DNA of 64,000 nucleotides, from assembly GCF_016464385.1 (NCBI RefSeq), contig NZ_JADMLH010000005.1, positions 186,001-250,000 of the forward strand, in the 5' to 3' direction. Positions 50,057 through 59,028 of the stretch are shown here, piece by piece. The notes below the pieces were generated by a model, which searched no databases, was not told the DNA's origin, and saw only the letters and a list, made by a program, of their open reading frames with translations. The number at the start of each line of letters is the position of its first letter. Position 1 is the stretch's first letter. Position numbers and translations under genes: made by a program. This stretch comes from Nucisporomicrobium flavum (lineage in GTDB: Bacteria > Actinomycetota > Actinomycetes > Mycobacteriales > Micromonosporaceae).

Positions 50057-52036
50057 TCAGCCGGCGAGCATGTCGGCGAACTCGGCAGGGTCGATGATCG
50101 GGATGCCGAGTTGCGCGGCCTTCTTCGCCTTGGCCGTGGTCGTCTCGGCGGTGACCAAGGCTGTGGTGTTCGCCGAAACGCTGCCACTGGCCCGGCCGCC
50201 GAGCTGCTCGATGCGTTCGCTGACGGTGGTGCGCGTGAAGCCGGGGACGCTGCCGCTGACCACGTACGTCTTGCCGTCCAAGGGCTTGTCGCCCTCGGTG
50301 TCGGGGACGCTCATGGTGACCCCGGCCGCGGCGAGCCGGTCGATGACACCGGTCATGGCGGCGAGGCCGTCGACGACGTGCTGGGCCTTGATCAGGCCCA
50401 TCTTGTCGATCTCGGCGATCTGTTCGACGGTGGCTGCGCGCAGCGCGTCCATGGTCTTGAAGCGGGCGGCGAGCCATCGTCCGACGCTGCGGCCGGTCAT
50501 CCGGACACCCAGGCCGGTGATCACGCGGTTGAAGGGCTGCGACTTGCTGCGCTCAAGCGACGCGACGACTTTGGCCGCGTTGAGCTTGCCGAGCAGGACG
50601 ACCCCGCCGGCCTTGGTGGTGCCCACGGGCAGCTCGGCCAGCTGCGCCTCGGTGAGCGTGTACAGGTCGGCGACATCGGTCGCGAGACCGGAGTTGACCA
50701 GGGCGACGCACAGCGCCTCACCGGCGCCTTCGACGTCCATGGCCTCGCGGCTGCACCAGTACTCCAGCGCGTTGGCGGCAGCACATGACGCGGTGTGGCA
50801 ACGCCACAGCAGGCTGGACTTGTCCCACGGCTCGCCGCACTGCGGGCACGTTTCGGGTGGCGTCCACGGGGTGAGCCCGTGCGGCTGCTCCCCGATGGGC
50901 GAGGTGACGCGCGGGATGACGTCACCGGCGCGCCACACAGCGACGGTCTGACCGATCGCGAACCCTTGGTCCTCGACGAATTTCGGGTTGTGCAGGGTCG
51001 CGTAGGTGATCGTGGTGCCGTCGACGAAGACCGGGTCGAGCACGGCCCGCAGCGCGATGCGCCCGGTACGCCCGACGCGCACCTCGATGTCGCGCAGCAC
51101 CGTCGAGCCCGTGTCGGCCGGGTATTTGAACGCGGCCGCCCAGTACGGTGTGCGGCTACCCGCACCGAGCCGCCGGCGCGTTGCCTCGAGGTCGGCGGTC
51201 AGGACCGCGCCGTCGATCGGGAAATCCAGGTCGCGGCGCAGATCACCGATGCGCGCGATGGCGGCGAGCGCGGCGTCCGCGTCGGCGGCGAACTGGACCT
51301 CGCCGGTGGCCAGCCGCCCCGCGACCAGGAAGCCGAGCTCGGCCGCGTATGCCATCCGCTCGCGGTGGGAGGTGAACTCGCCCGACAGGTCGTACGCGGC
51401 GAAGGTCATCGGTGTCTCGTATGTGCGGTCGACGCTGCGGATCGACCCGGCGACCGCGCCACGGGAGTTGATGAACGCCTTGCCGCCGGCGGCGACCCGG
51501 TTGGCGCCGGCGGTTTCAAAGTCGTCGACGCTCATGTAGATCTCGCCGCGGACCTCGCCGGTCCACGCAGTGCCCAGCCGGGCCGGTAGGCCGGTGACGC
51601 CGCGCAGCACCTGGGCGGTGACGTTCTCCCCCGTGCTGCCGTCGCCGCGCAGCGCAGCCAGGACGAGCCGGCCCGCGTCGTACTCGACGCGGATCGCGAG
51701 CCCGTCGAGTTTGACCTCGACGAGGCAGGCATCGCCACCGAGACCCGCGATGAATCCGCGCACCTCGTCTTCGCCGGTGACTTTGCTCAGCGACATCATC
51801 GGCACCGGATGCAACACATCCCCGCCACCGGACACCCCCGCCGCGACTCGCGTGGTGACGCCGTGGTCGTCCCACTCGGGGTAGGCCGCCTTCGCCGCGG
51901 CGATGCGGTCGAGCAACGCGTCGTAGTCGGCGTCGGTCATCAGCACCTCGCCGGTGTCGTAATACGACCTCGCGGCGGCCTGCACCTTGCCGACAGCGGC
52001 AGTGAACTCAGCGTGGGTGAAGGCGGTCCCCGTCAT
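50057..52036 (-). CDS. ligA: NAD-dependent DNA ligase, accessory-region copy
   Basis: 659 residues with full LigA order. Domain Ia (about 1-60, Y-Y-D-T-G and D-A-D-Y-D), adenylation motif V-E-V-K109-L-D-G with the AMP lysine, LRGDGSTGENVT, the OB fold (VGRTGRIALRAVLDPV), a zinc finger (C397, C400, C413, C418), helix-hairpin-helix region (FNRVITGLGVRMTGRSVG, IDKMGLIKAQHVVDGL) and a C-terminal BRCT domain (about 575-655, PLDGKTYVVSGSVPGFTR). It should seal nicks using NAD+. Shorter than typical LigA (about 670-720) and placed between decayed mobile-element genes, it is probably a second copy beside the housekeeping enzyme. Confidence 0.92.
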   Translation of the reverse strand: MTGTAFTHAEFTAAVGKVQAAARSYYDTGEVLMTDADYDALLDRIAAAKAAYPEWDDHGVTTRVAAGVSGGGDVLHPVPMMSLSKVTGEDEVRGFIAGLGGDACLVEVKLDGLAIRVEYDAGRLVLAALRGDGSTGENVTAQVLRGVTGLPARLGTAWTGEVRGEIYMSVDDFETAGANRVAAGGKAFINSRGAVAGSIRSVDRTYETPMTFAAYDLSGEFTSHRERMAYAAELGFLVAGRLATGEVQFAADADAALAAIARIGDLRRDLDFPIDGAVLTADLEATRRRLGAGSRTPYWAAAFKYPADTGSTVLRDIEVRVGRTGRIALRAVLDPVFVDGTTITYATLHNPKFVEDQGFAIGQTVAVWRAGDVIPRVTSPIGEQPHGLTPWTPPETCPQCGEPWDKSSLLWRCHTASCAAANALEYWCSREAMDVEGAGEALCVALVNSGLATDVADLYTLTEAQLAELPVGTTKAGGVVLLGKLNAAKVVASLERSKSQPFNRVITGLGVRMTGRSVGRWLAARFKTMDALRAATVEQIAEIDKMGLIKAQHVVDGLAAMTGVIDRLAAAGVTMSVPDTEGDKPLDGKTYVVSGSVPGFTRTTVSERIEQLGGRASGSVSANTTALVTAETTTAKAKKAAQLGIPIIDPAEFADMLAG

Positions 52037-52492
52037 GTCGACAACCTACGGCGCGGGTCCGACAAAACCGTGGATCATGGCTCGCCGGCGCCGCGCACCA
52101 CCGGCGGCGAGGGCAGCTGTCGCCGGAGGGAAGGCGGGGCCTTGATCGGTCTAGTGCGGCTGTGCGGGTGGGACCAACTTGCGCCTTGCTGGCTCACGTT
52201 GCTGGCGTGCGGCGCGCCGGATCCCTCCACCTCTTGGGTGGCCAGGTCAACTTGGACCCGGGCCTGCAGCGTTCCGAGACGGCCGGCGCTGTGCCGCAGC
52301 CGACCGGTGCGAAGACACTGGCGGCTCGCCGCCCAGCGGGTCGAGGACATCTACTTCCCGGACAGCGGCAGGCCGCGCAAGTGGATCACGCCGCTGCCTT
52401 CCTGCCTGGCGCCGGGGCACCCGATCGAACTACTGCGGTGTAGTTCTCGATCTTGTGACCTGCGCGTATGTAGCGTCGGCGAGGTGGAGCGG
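52037..52492. other. Intergenic stretch without recognisable genes
   Basis: About 0.45 kb upstream of the ligase. One plus-strand frame contains a protein-like fragment (RLAAQRVEDIYFPDSGRPRKWITPLP), but it lacks a start and has no relatives I recognise. Probably eroded sequence. Confidence 0.4.
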
Positions 52493-52693
52493 GTGGAGGG
52501 CGCGTTCGAGACGGCAGACGGTGTCTGGCGTGTCGAGGTGGTGCGCTACCGCGGTTTGGGCCAGCTGTACCGGGTACGCCGCGGCGACGAGCTGGTGGCC
52601 GACCGTACGGTGATCGCCCGCGTCGAGCAGCTACTAGGTGACGCCATGTCGACGTTGCAGCCGGCGCCGGTCGAGCGGGCCGGGGTGGCCTGA
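52493..52693 (+). CDS. Small hypothetical protein
   Basis: 66 residues from GTG 52493 (VEGAFETADGVWRVEVVRYRGLGQLYRVRRGDELVADRTV), with GAGG 8 nt upstream; a GTG three codons earlier lacks a site. It is a compact beta-rich domain followed by a helix (IARVEQLLGDAM). Such short proteins recur on actinomycete elements, with unknown function. Confidence 0.55.
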   Translation: MEGAFETADGVWRVEVVRYRGLGQLYRVRRGDELVADRTVIARVEQLLGDAMSTLQPAPVERAGVA

Positions 52694-52743
52694 GTCATCC
52701 GCTGGCGCGCGCCTGCATGAGAGCGTCGCGGAGGTCGGTCAGC

Positions 52744-52960
52744 ATGGACTTCTCAGACCGATCATGACAACCGCTCCAGCGTAGTTAAGGCAGCGCTGCT
52801 CGCCGCCGGCAGCTTCGCCACCGCGATCGCCACGCTGCTGGCGGTCGCGGGCGAGTGGGGCACGCCCACGGAGACGGTCCGTTACGCCATCAAGATGATC
52901 GGAATGATTACCGCCCTGGCGTTGGGAGTCGCCGCGATCTACGTCTGGCCGCGCAAGTAG
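52744..52960 (+). pseudogene. Two-TM small membrane protein, frameshifted near its start
   Basis: A start with a ribosome site (GGAGG before ATG at 52744) gives MDFSDRS-stop, while another frame from about 52763 reads HDNRSSVVKAALLAAGSFATAIATLLAVAGEWG...YAIKMIGMITALALGVAAIYVWPRK, a clear two-helix membrane protein. One base change joins the two. Either a pseudogene or an assembly error. Confidence 0.45.
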
Positions 52961-53126
52961 CTGAGCGGCGGCCCAAGGGCTTCCCCTCCTCCTGGCCCGC
53001 CCTCCCTCGCGCCGTTCTGAGCACCGTCGCCTAGCCGCAGTCCCCCAAGATCCGGAACGAGTGGGAACTGGCCGCTTGCCGGCTTCCGACGTCGAGTGCC
53101 TGGATGACCGCGGTCTACTGCACGGT

Positions 53127-53321
53127 TCAGATGGGGCGATCTTCGTGAGTGTGTTGGCGTCGCAGCAGAATGGTTAGGACGGCGCGGGCGTCTCTGCGGC
53201 GTTGCACGGTAGGGGCGAGTAACGCGGTAAGCGCGGCGACGGTGATGGTGGCGGAGTAGAGGGTCATGCCGGCGCCAGCCACGCAAGCGCCGTCGTGGAT
53301 GAGAGTGAGCACGGTGGACAT
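53127..53321 (-). CDS. Small membrane protein
   Basis: 64 residues from MSTVLTLIHDGACVAGAGMTLYSATITVAALTALL, preceded by AAGGAG at 7 nt. One or two hydrophobic segments then a basic tail (QRRRDARAVLTILLRRQHTHED). Function unknown. It is divergent to the repeat-NTPase gene. Confidence 0.6.
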   Translation of the reverse strand: MSTVLTLIHDGACVAGAGMTLYSATITVAALTALLAPTVQRRRDARAVLTILLRRQHTHEDRPI

Positions 53322-53501
53322 CGAGGACTCCTTGGCCGGACCGGGGTCGGGTAGTCGTCCTTCGGTTGTCGGGTGTCCGGGGGGTGTCCGCCGAGCGGGC
53401 AACGGCTACCTTCTGATCGTGGCCAGCTCATCGGTGGTGACGAAGTGTCCGGTGCGGTCCGGGTCCGGACCCCACCTGGTCAGGGACAGCCTGATGCGAT
53501 G

Positions 53502-53689
53502 ACCGAGAGTCGATCACCAGCAGCTAGCGCGTTCTTCACCGCGCTCGCTGAGCTACGCGAGGCGACCCGCGACATCTCGTACGCCACGCTGGTTAGGGAG
53601 GCGGGCAAACAGCAGCCGCCGGTAAAGATCACCGCTCAGCGGTTGAGCGACTGGTTCGGCGGCAAGGGGTACCCGGTGACCGTGCCGTC
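53502..53689 (+). pseudogene. N-terminal HTH head of the repeat NTPase, out of frame
   Basis: From ATG 53502 the frame encodes MTESRSPAASAFFTALAELREATRDISYATLVREAGKQQPPVKITAQRLSDWFGGKG, an XRE-like N-terminal domain. The protein-like sequence then switches frame: adding one G to the GGGG run at 53666-53669 continues as VPGDRAVVRFLVAYLQARASG, joining it to the NTPase. So this is the head of the same gene, split by a one-base deletion in a homopolymer. Confidence 0.7.
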
Positions 53690-56605
53690 GTGCGCTTCCT
53701 GGTCGCATACCTACAGGCCCGCGCCTCCGGCACGAGCGGCTACCAAAAACGTCCGCTGTCGTGGTGGCTCAATCTTCACCGGGACGCTGTGCAGGAACGA
53801 CAGGCCCATCGCGATGACGCCGGGCGCGGTGCCGGGAATTCGCCGCCGCGGCGTCGGTTAGGGCGCGTGGTAAGCGACTGTGACCCCACGGGGCCTGGTG
53901 GGTTGGAGGTGCATCCGGCGATCCAGCTACCGGGCATCGGCGCGCCCGACGGGCTACCCGGTTATGTGCCGCGCGCGCATGACGCCCAGCTGCGGCAACT
54001 CGTCGACGAGATACTCACCGGCGGACGGTCACGGCTGGTCACGCTGGTCGGGGAATCGTCGACCGGCAAGACTCGCGCCGGCTGGGAACTCGCCCGATAC
54101 CTCGACAGCCGGCAACCGGGCCGGTGGCGGCTGTGGCACCCCTACGATCCAACCCGTCCCCAAGCGGCCCTGGCCGACCTGGCGAAGGCCGGCCCAGACA
54201 CGATCGTGTGGTTGAACGAAGCCCAGCACTACTTGATGCCCGCCGACCCGGCCGTGGGTGAACGGGTCGCCGCCGGCCTACGCATGCTGCTGGCCGATCC
54301 GGCCCGAGGGCCGGTGCTGGTGCTAGCGACCCTGTGGCCGGCCTACTGGACCACCCTCACCCTCCGACCTTCCGCGGACAGCCCGGACGTATACGGCCAA
54401 GCCCGGGACTTGATGACCGGCACCGCGGTCACCCTCGCTGACAAGTTCACCTCGGCGGAACTGGCCGAGCTGGGCGGCCCGGGTGTCGATGCGCGGGTGC
54501 GGTACGCCGCCGAGCACGCCGACGACGGCCGGATCACCCAATACTTGGCCGGGGCCCCCACTCTGGAGGATCGCTACCGCACCGCACCGCCCGCCGCCCG
54601 GGCAATCCTGCAGGTCGCCATCGACGCCCGCCGACTCGGGCACCCCTTCCCTCTTCCCCACGCCCTGCTGGAGCAGGCGGTACCGGGCTACCTCGACGAT
54701 CACGAATGGGATGACCTGGGCGACGACTGGCTCGAATCCGCGCTCGCCTACACCGCCCAGCCCAGCAAAGGCGCCCGCGGTCCCCTGACCCGCATACGCC
54801 CCCGTCCCGGCCAGCCAGACCGTTCGGACGGGCAGCCCTGCTACCGGCTGGCCGACTACCTCGAACAACTCGGCCGCATCGAACGCGCCGGCGTCTACCC
54901 GCCCGACAGTCTGTGGAAAGCGTTCACCACCAGCAACAACCCCAGCCTGCTGCGAAACCTCGCACAACAGGCCGAACGACGCGGCCGTTACCAGCACGCG
55001 ATCTGGCTGTACCGGCAGGCCGCCGAGGGCGGCGACACCAGGGCGCTGTGGGTGCTGGCCGTATGGCGCGAGGAGGCGGGTGACCCGACGGGCGCGGAGG
55101 CCCTGGCGATGCAGGCCGCCGAGCGCGGCGACACCAGGGCGCTGCGGGAGCTGGCCCAGCTGCGGGAGAGGGCGGGTGACCCGGCGAGCGCGGAGGCCCT
55201 GGCGACGCAGGCCGCCGAGCACGGCGACACCAGGGCGCTGCGGGAGCTGGCCCAGCTGCGGGAGGCGGCGGGTGATCCGGCGGGCGCCGAAGCGCTGTAC
55301 TGGCAAGCCGCCGAGGGCGGCGACACCAGCGCGCTGCGGGAGCTGGCCCAGCTGCGGGAGGCGGCGGGTGACCCGGCGAGCGCGGAGGCCCTGGCGACGC
55401 AGGCCGCCGAGCACGGCGACACCGGCGCGCTGCGGGAGCTAGCCGTACGGCGGGAGGCGGCGGGTGACCCGACGGGCGCCGAAGCGCTGTACTGGCAAGC
55501 CGCCAAGGGCGGCGACACCAGCGCGCTGTGGGTGCTGGCCGTACAGCGGGAGAGGGAGGGGGACCCGGCGGGCGCGGAGGCCCTGGCGACGCTGGCCGCC
55601 GAGCACGGCGACACCGGCGCGCTGCGGGAGCTGGCCCAGCTGCGGGAGGCGGCGGGTGATCCGGCGGGCGCCGAAGCGCTGTACTGGCAAGCCGCCGAGC
55701 ACGGCTACACCAATGCGCTGCGGGAGCTGGTCCAGCTGCGGGAGAGGGCGAGTGACCCGACGGGCGCGGAGGCCCTGGCGACGCAGGCCGCCGAGCACGG
55801 CGACACTAGCGTTCTGCGGGAGCTGGCCGTACGGCGGAAGGCGGCGGGTGACCCGACGGGCGCCGAAGCGCTGTACAAGCGAGCCGCCGAGGGCGGCGAC
55901 ACCAACGCGCTGTGGGTGCTGGCCGTACAGCGGGAGAGGGAGGGTGACCCGACGGGCGCGGAGGCCCTGGCGACGCAGGCCGCCGAGCACGGCAACACCA
56001 ACGCGCTGTGGGTGCTGGCCGTACAGCGGGAGGAGGCGGGTGACCCGACGGGCGCGGAGGCCCTGGCGACGCAGGCCGCCGAGCACGGCGACACCGGCGC
56101 GCTGCGGGAACTCGCCGGGCGGCGGGAGAGGGCGGGTGACCCGGCCGGCGCCGAAGCGCTGTACCGGCAGGCTCTGGACCGCGGCGACACCAACGCGCTG
56201 TGGGCGCTGGTCGTACAGCGGGAGGAGGCGGGTGACCCGACGGGCGCGGAGGCCCTGGCGAAGCAGGCCGCCGTTCGCGGCGACACCGGCGCGCTGCGGG
56301 AGCTGGCCGTACGGCGGGAGAGGGCGGGTGACCCGACGGGCGCGGAGGCCCTGGCGAAGCAGGCCGCCGATCGCGGCGACACCGGCGCGCTGCGGGAAAT
56401 CGCCGGGCGGCGGGCGAGGGCGGGTGACCCGGCCGGCGCCGAAGCGCTGTACCGGCAGGCTCTGGACCGCGGCGACCCCAACGCGCTGCGGGAGCTGGCC
56501 GTAGGGCGGGAGAGGGCGGGTGACCACACCGGCGCAGACCGGATCATGAGCTTCGGGCTGATGGATTCCGGTGAGATCGCGGCCGGGTTGGACTTCGATT
56601 CATAG
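53690..56605 (+). CDS. P-loop NTPase with sixteen 32-residue TPR/Sel1-like repeats
   Basis: 971 residues as an uninterrupted frame (about 1,034 with its HTH head). After a helical linker comes a P-loop NTPase: Walker A is G-E-S-S-T-G-K-T (54050-54073), and DTIVWLNEAQHYLM is a Walker-B-like strand with N-E in place of D-E. The sequence WRLWHPYDPTRPQAALADL, between them, recurs in actinomycete proteins of this type as I remember them. A helical section leads to 16 tandem repeats ending at the C-terminus. The HTH-NTPase-repeat order resembles STAND signal-transduction ATPases, in which repeats sense a ligand. Its own target is unknown; a defence role is an inference. Confidence 0.82.
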   Translation: MRFLVAYLQARASGTSGYQKRPLSWWLNLHRDAVQERQAHRDDAGRGAGNSPPRRRLGRVVSDCDPTGPGGLEVHPAIQLPGIGAPDGLPGYVPRAHDAQLRQLVDEILTGGRSRLVTLVGESSTGKTRAGWELARYLDSRQPGRWRLWHPYDPTRPQAALADLAKAGPDTIVWLNEAQHYLMPADPAVGERVAAGLRMLLADPARGPVLVLATLWPAYWTTLTLRPSADSPDVYGQARDLMTGTAVTLADKFTSAELAELGGPGVDARVRYAAEHADDGRITQYLAGAPTLEDRYRTAPPAARAILQVAIDARRLGHPFPLPHALLEQAVPGYLDDHEWDDLGDDWLESALAYTAQPSKGARGPLTRIRPRPGQPDRSDGQPCYRLADYLEQLGRIERAGVYPPDSLWKAFTTSNNPSLLRNLAQQAERRGRYQHAIWLYRQAAEGGDTRALWVLAVWREEAGDPTGAEALAMQAAERGDTRALRELAQLRERAGDPASAEALATQAAEHGDTRALRELAQLREAAGDPAGAEALYWQAAEGGDTSALRELAQLREAAGDPASAEALATQAAEHGDTGALRELAVRREAAGDPTGAEALYWQAAKGGDTSALWVLAVQREREGDPAGAEALATLAAEHGDTGALRELAQLREAAGDPAGAEALYWQAAEHGYTNALRELVQLRERASDPTGAEALATQAAEHGDTSVLRELAVRRKAAGDPTGAEALYKRAAEGGDTNALWVLAVQREREGDPTGAEALATQAAEHGNTNALWVLAVQREEAGDPTGAEALATQAAEHGDTGALRELAGRRERAGDPAGAEALYRQALDRGDTNALWALVVQREEAGDPTGAEALAKQAAVRGDTGALRELAVRRERAGDPTGAEALAKQAADRGDTGALREIAGRRARAGDPAGAEALYRQALDRGDPNALRELAVGRERAGDHTGADRIMSFGLMDSGEIAAGLDFDS
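55019..56554 (+). repeat. Sixteen tandem 96-bp repeats within the NTPase gene
   Basis: Each 96-bp unit encodes A-A-E-x-G-D-T-x-A-L-x-x-L-A-x-x-R-E-x-A-G-D-P-x-G-A-E-A-L-x-x-Q (32 residues). All 16 units are exactly the same length, with no gaps, and vary mainly at positions 4, 8, 11-12, 15-16, 18-19 and 30-32. They show strong nucleotide identity, which suggests recent expansion and recombination. Confidence 0.95.
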
Positions 56606-56851
56606 CTGCGTGATGTTGGGGTACACCCAAAACCACGCCGACGTGGCTCGTTCCGCCTGGTCACTACTCGCGATCCGGGCGCTGCAGCAGGCACGGCCGG
56701 ATCAGGCCCCGTTCGGCCGGAGTCAAAAGTTCAAACCGGACATTCTGAAGACCCACGCTCTTAGGCGGACTTTTGCGTCTGCGGATCTTCCCGGGTTGGT
56801 GGGATTCGGGATGCAGGCGTGTGCAATTCAACATAGGCAAACAAATGCGGC

Positions 56852-57349
56852 CTAGGCAACGCAGGCGAGAACGCGACGGGGAGGCCCGTCTACCTTCACC
56901 GCCACCAGGCTGTCAGGGGTGGAGGGCAATAGACGGATCGGACCGTCTAGCTGGACGCAAGCGCTGTACTGCTCAATTAGAACTGACGCATCCTGATCTT
57001 CCGACAATGTCACGATGGTTCCGCCTGTGCTCTGAAGCGGGTTCCAAAGGGTCCCAGGGCTGGTGAACCAGCCCGGCGCGAAATCCGAGCTTGCGCTGGC
57101 GCGAACCGCCACCTCGGCCTGTCGGAGGCTGTAGCAGCCCTGGACGCTGGTATTGATCACCATCGCCATGCCAGCGATCACGGCCACGCCTAGTGCGCCG
57201 GCCGCTTGAACCTTGGAAGCCGCAACGGCCCCGCTGCGGGTGATCCTGGCGGCTTGCACCGCGCCCTGGCGTTGAATGCGCGCGGCTTCCTTAGACGCCT
57301 CCGCTGCGGCGCTAGCAGCGGCGTTCGGGTCCCTGCTCCCCCTGAACAT
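56852..57349 (-). CDS. Membrane-anchored hypothetical protein
   Basis: 165 residues from ATG 57349 (MFRGSRDPNAAASAAAEAS); a GTG two codons earlier is possible. An Ala/Arg-rich helical, coiled-coil-like head leads to one transmembrane segment (GALGVAVIAGMAMVIN) and an extracellular beta-rich domain (TIVTLSEDQDASVLIEQYSACVQLDG). Ribosome site weak. No family recognised. Confidence 0.5.
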   Translation of the reverse strand: MFRGSRDPNAAASAAAEASKEAARIQRQGAVQAARITRSGAVAASKVQAAGALGVAVIAGMAMVINTSVQGCYSLRQAEVAVRASASSDFAPGWFTSPGTLWNPLQSTGGTIVTLSEDQDASVLIEQYSACVQLDGPIRLLPSTPDSLVAVKVDGPPRRVLACVA

Positions 57350-57407
57350 GCTCACAGGATCTCACAAGCTTTCACCCAGCGCCTACGCAGGAAGAGAGGT
57401 GGTCTCC

Positions 57408-57850
57408 ATGGCTGACCGTAAGCCGACCAACGTCAAGATCCTTCACGGTAACCCAGGCAACCGGCCTGTCGCTTCGGGTACCTCATCCACGACGGGCGCT
57501 CCTAAGCCACCTGCCGACCTTAGGGGGAGGCATTCGCAGAATGGTGTCACATCACGGCCTACCTCCAGAAGGTCGGCCGGATTGAGCTAGTCGATTATGC
57601 GGCCCTCGTCGTCTACTGCACGGCGTAGGCAATGTTCGATGACGCCCGACATTCATTCGACGAACACGGCCCTCTCATCCCTGGCCGGGATGGGGGGCTA
57701 GTGAAGAACCCTGCTGCTCAGATCATGCGGGACGCCTCAGACACGATGCTGAAGTATGGCGGTCGTTTCGGCTTCACGCCGAAGGATCGTCATAACATGG
57801 GCTTGGTAAGGGTGGCAATGAAGATGGCGACGATATCGAGTCGGCGCTAG
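57408..57850 (+). pseudogene. Phage terminase small subunit (P27 family) remnant
   Basis: Three pieces of one protein: MADRKPTNVKILHGNPGNRPVASG then PKPPADLRG; after a shift near 57530, AEWCHITAYLQKVGRIELVDYAALVVYCTA; then a TAG stop at 57627-57629, after which the same frame continues MFDDARHSFDEHGPLIPGRDGGLVKNPAAQIMRDASDTMLKYGGRFGFTPKDRHNMG to 57850. The last piece is the P27 family's hallmark (G-G-x-V-K-N-P-A-x-x-x-x-R-x-A ... R-F-G-x-T-P-x-D-R). No large terminase follows, so it is a lone prophage relic. Confidence 0.7.
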
Positions 57851-58437
57851 CGGGATAGGAAGAGAGCAAACAAAGGGCGGCAATAATAAGGAACACAGGC
57901 AGGAGCCCCAACCGCGGCTTGTCCAACGCATACACCCTCGTGTAATGCTGATCTTTCTGATTTCTTTTCATCGCAACTTCCAGGCCGCATCCTGCCTGTT
58001 CAAGCCATCGATTGCGGAGCGTATCTATTGATGCGCAGATTCGGCTTGGGCCTCCCGCCGCCGTTTCATCCACTTCCAGACACCGAGGATCGCCGCCGCG
58101 AGGGGCGATGGCGCCACCCACGACTGATGCGACCTTGTCTGCGCTGTCAAGCCACCCACGAAGAGCACCGGCAGGTACGCGCCCTCGACGAACCGGCCGC
58201 CCTCAAAGATCTTCATGAGCGAGGCCGAGGTCTCGTCGCTGAGCAGCCAGGAGTTGGCGTCCGTCATCCGGTTGACGGTGTCCGTGAGGTCAGCGGCGGA
58301 GAGCCTCGCCAGCGCGGCCGAGGCCGGACGATCAGGCTGCTCCTGCCCGTCCGGATCGGCACCGTCTCCCTAGGACGACAGGGTGTCGCTGCGAACCGCG
58401 GCGACACCCTGTCGCCGGTCTAGGGTGTGCCGGGAGC
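57851..58437. other. Degenerate stretch with a C-terminal gene fragment
   Basis: No complete gene. A minus-strand frame at 58025-58373 ends in MTDANSWLLSDETSASLMKIFEGGRFVEGAYLPVLFVGG-like sequence with protein character but no supported start; it might be the 3' end of a lost gene. The left part (57851-58020) is AT-richer than its surroundings. Confidence 0.35.
58376..58414 (-). terminator. Long hairpin terminator after the secreted-protein gene
   Basis: CGACAGGGTGTCGC / GCGACACCCTGTCG, a perfect 14-bp stem with an 11-nt loop, 24 nt past the stop codon at 58438. Confidence 0.75.
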
Positions 58438-59028
58438 TCAGAACTCGGCCTTACCCGAGGCGCCAGGGACGTGGTCCTCGTACATGACGCCTATCACCAG
58501 GCGGAACTTGGTGCCGTCCTTGACGTTGGTGGCGACGTTCTTCCACTGACCGGCGATCAAGTCGGTGGTGTAGTTGCACTTGACGTAGGTACTGGTACCG
58601 AAGCTCACGCAGGCGCGGATCCGCCAGTTGTTGGTGTTCCAGATCTGGATGTCCTTGCACTGCGTGGTGGTCTTGAGTACCGGACTGAAGCTGCGGCTCC
58701 ATCCCTTGTCCGGGTGCTCGGGGAACATCACTGAGCCATACCCCGAAAAGCTGAACGAGTACGGTGCCGCTCGACAGCCGGATGCGGCCAGGGCCGCCCT
58801 CGCTCTCGAGTCCGCGCTCGGATCTCGGTAGATGGCGGCCTGCGCCGGTGTGGCGCCCATCAGCGGCAGGGACGCGGCGGTGGCCGCGGCGATGATCAGC
58901 AGCAGCGGCATGCGCCGCCGGGTTCGGGCGGTGACCCGAGTCGACCTGATTGTCGTGTCGTGCCGGGGAAGCGCCGCGGCGGCGTGGGCGACGGCCGTGG
59001 TGGGGGTGCGGGTCAGGGTGGTGTTCAT
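58438..59028 (-). CDS. Small secreted protein, coupled to an MFS exporter
   Basis: 196 residues from MNTTLTRTPTTAVAHAA (AAGGAG at 8 nt). A long hydrophilic head runs to MPLLLIIAAATAASLPLMGATPAQA-AIYRD, a strong signal peptide with A-Q-A cleavage; the true start could also be MPLL at 58911. The mature part (about 130 residues) has four cysteines (SGCRAAPYSFSF, TQCKDIQIWN, RACVSFG, VKCNYTT) and is beta-rich. No family recognised. Its ATG overlaps the stop of the exporter gene (ATGA), so the two are co-expressed. Confidence 0.7.
   Translation of the reverse strand: MNTTLTRTPTTAVAHAAAALPRHDTTIRSTRVTARTRRRMPLLLIIAAATAASLPLMGATPAQAAIYRDPSADSRARAALAASGCRAAPYSFSFSGYGSVMFPEHPDKGWSRSFSPVLKTTTQCKDIQIWNTNNWRIRACVSFGTSTYVKCNYTTDLIAGQWKNVATNVKDGTKFRLVIGVMYEDHVPGASGKAEF

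Noticed and set aside
54323..56694. Long minus-strand frames through the 96-bp repeats
   Set aside because: They arise because a repeat with a length divisible by three keeps the antisense frame open; no motif or ribosome site supports them.
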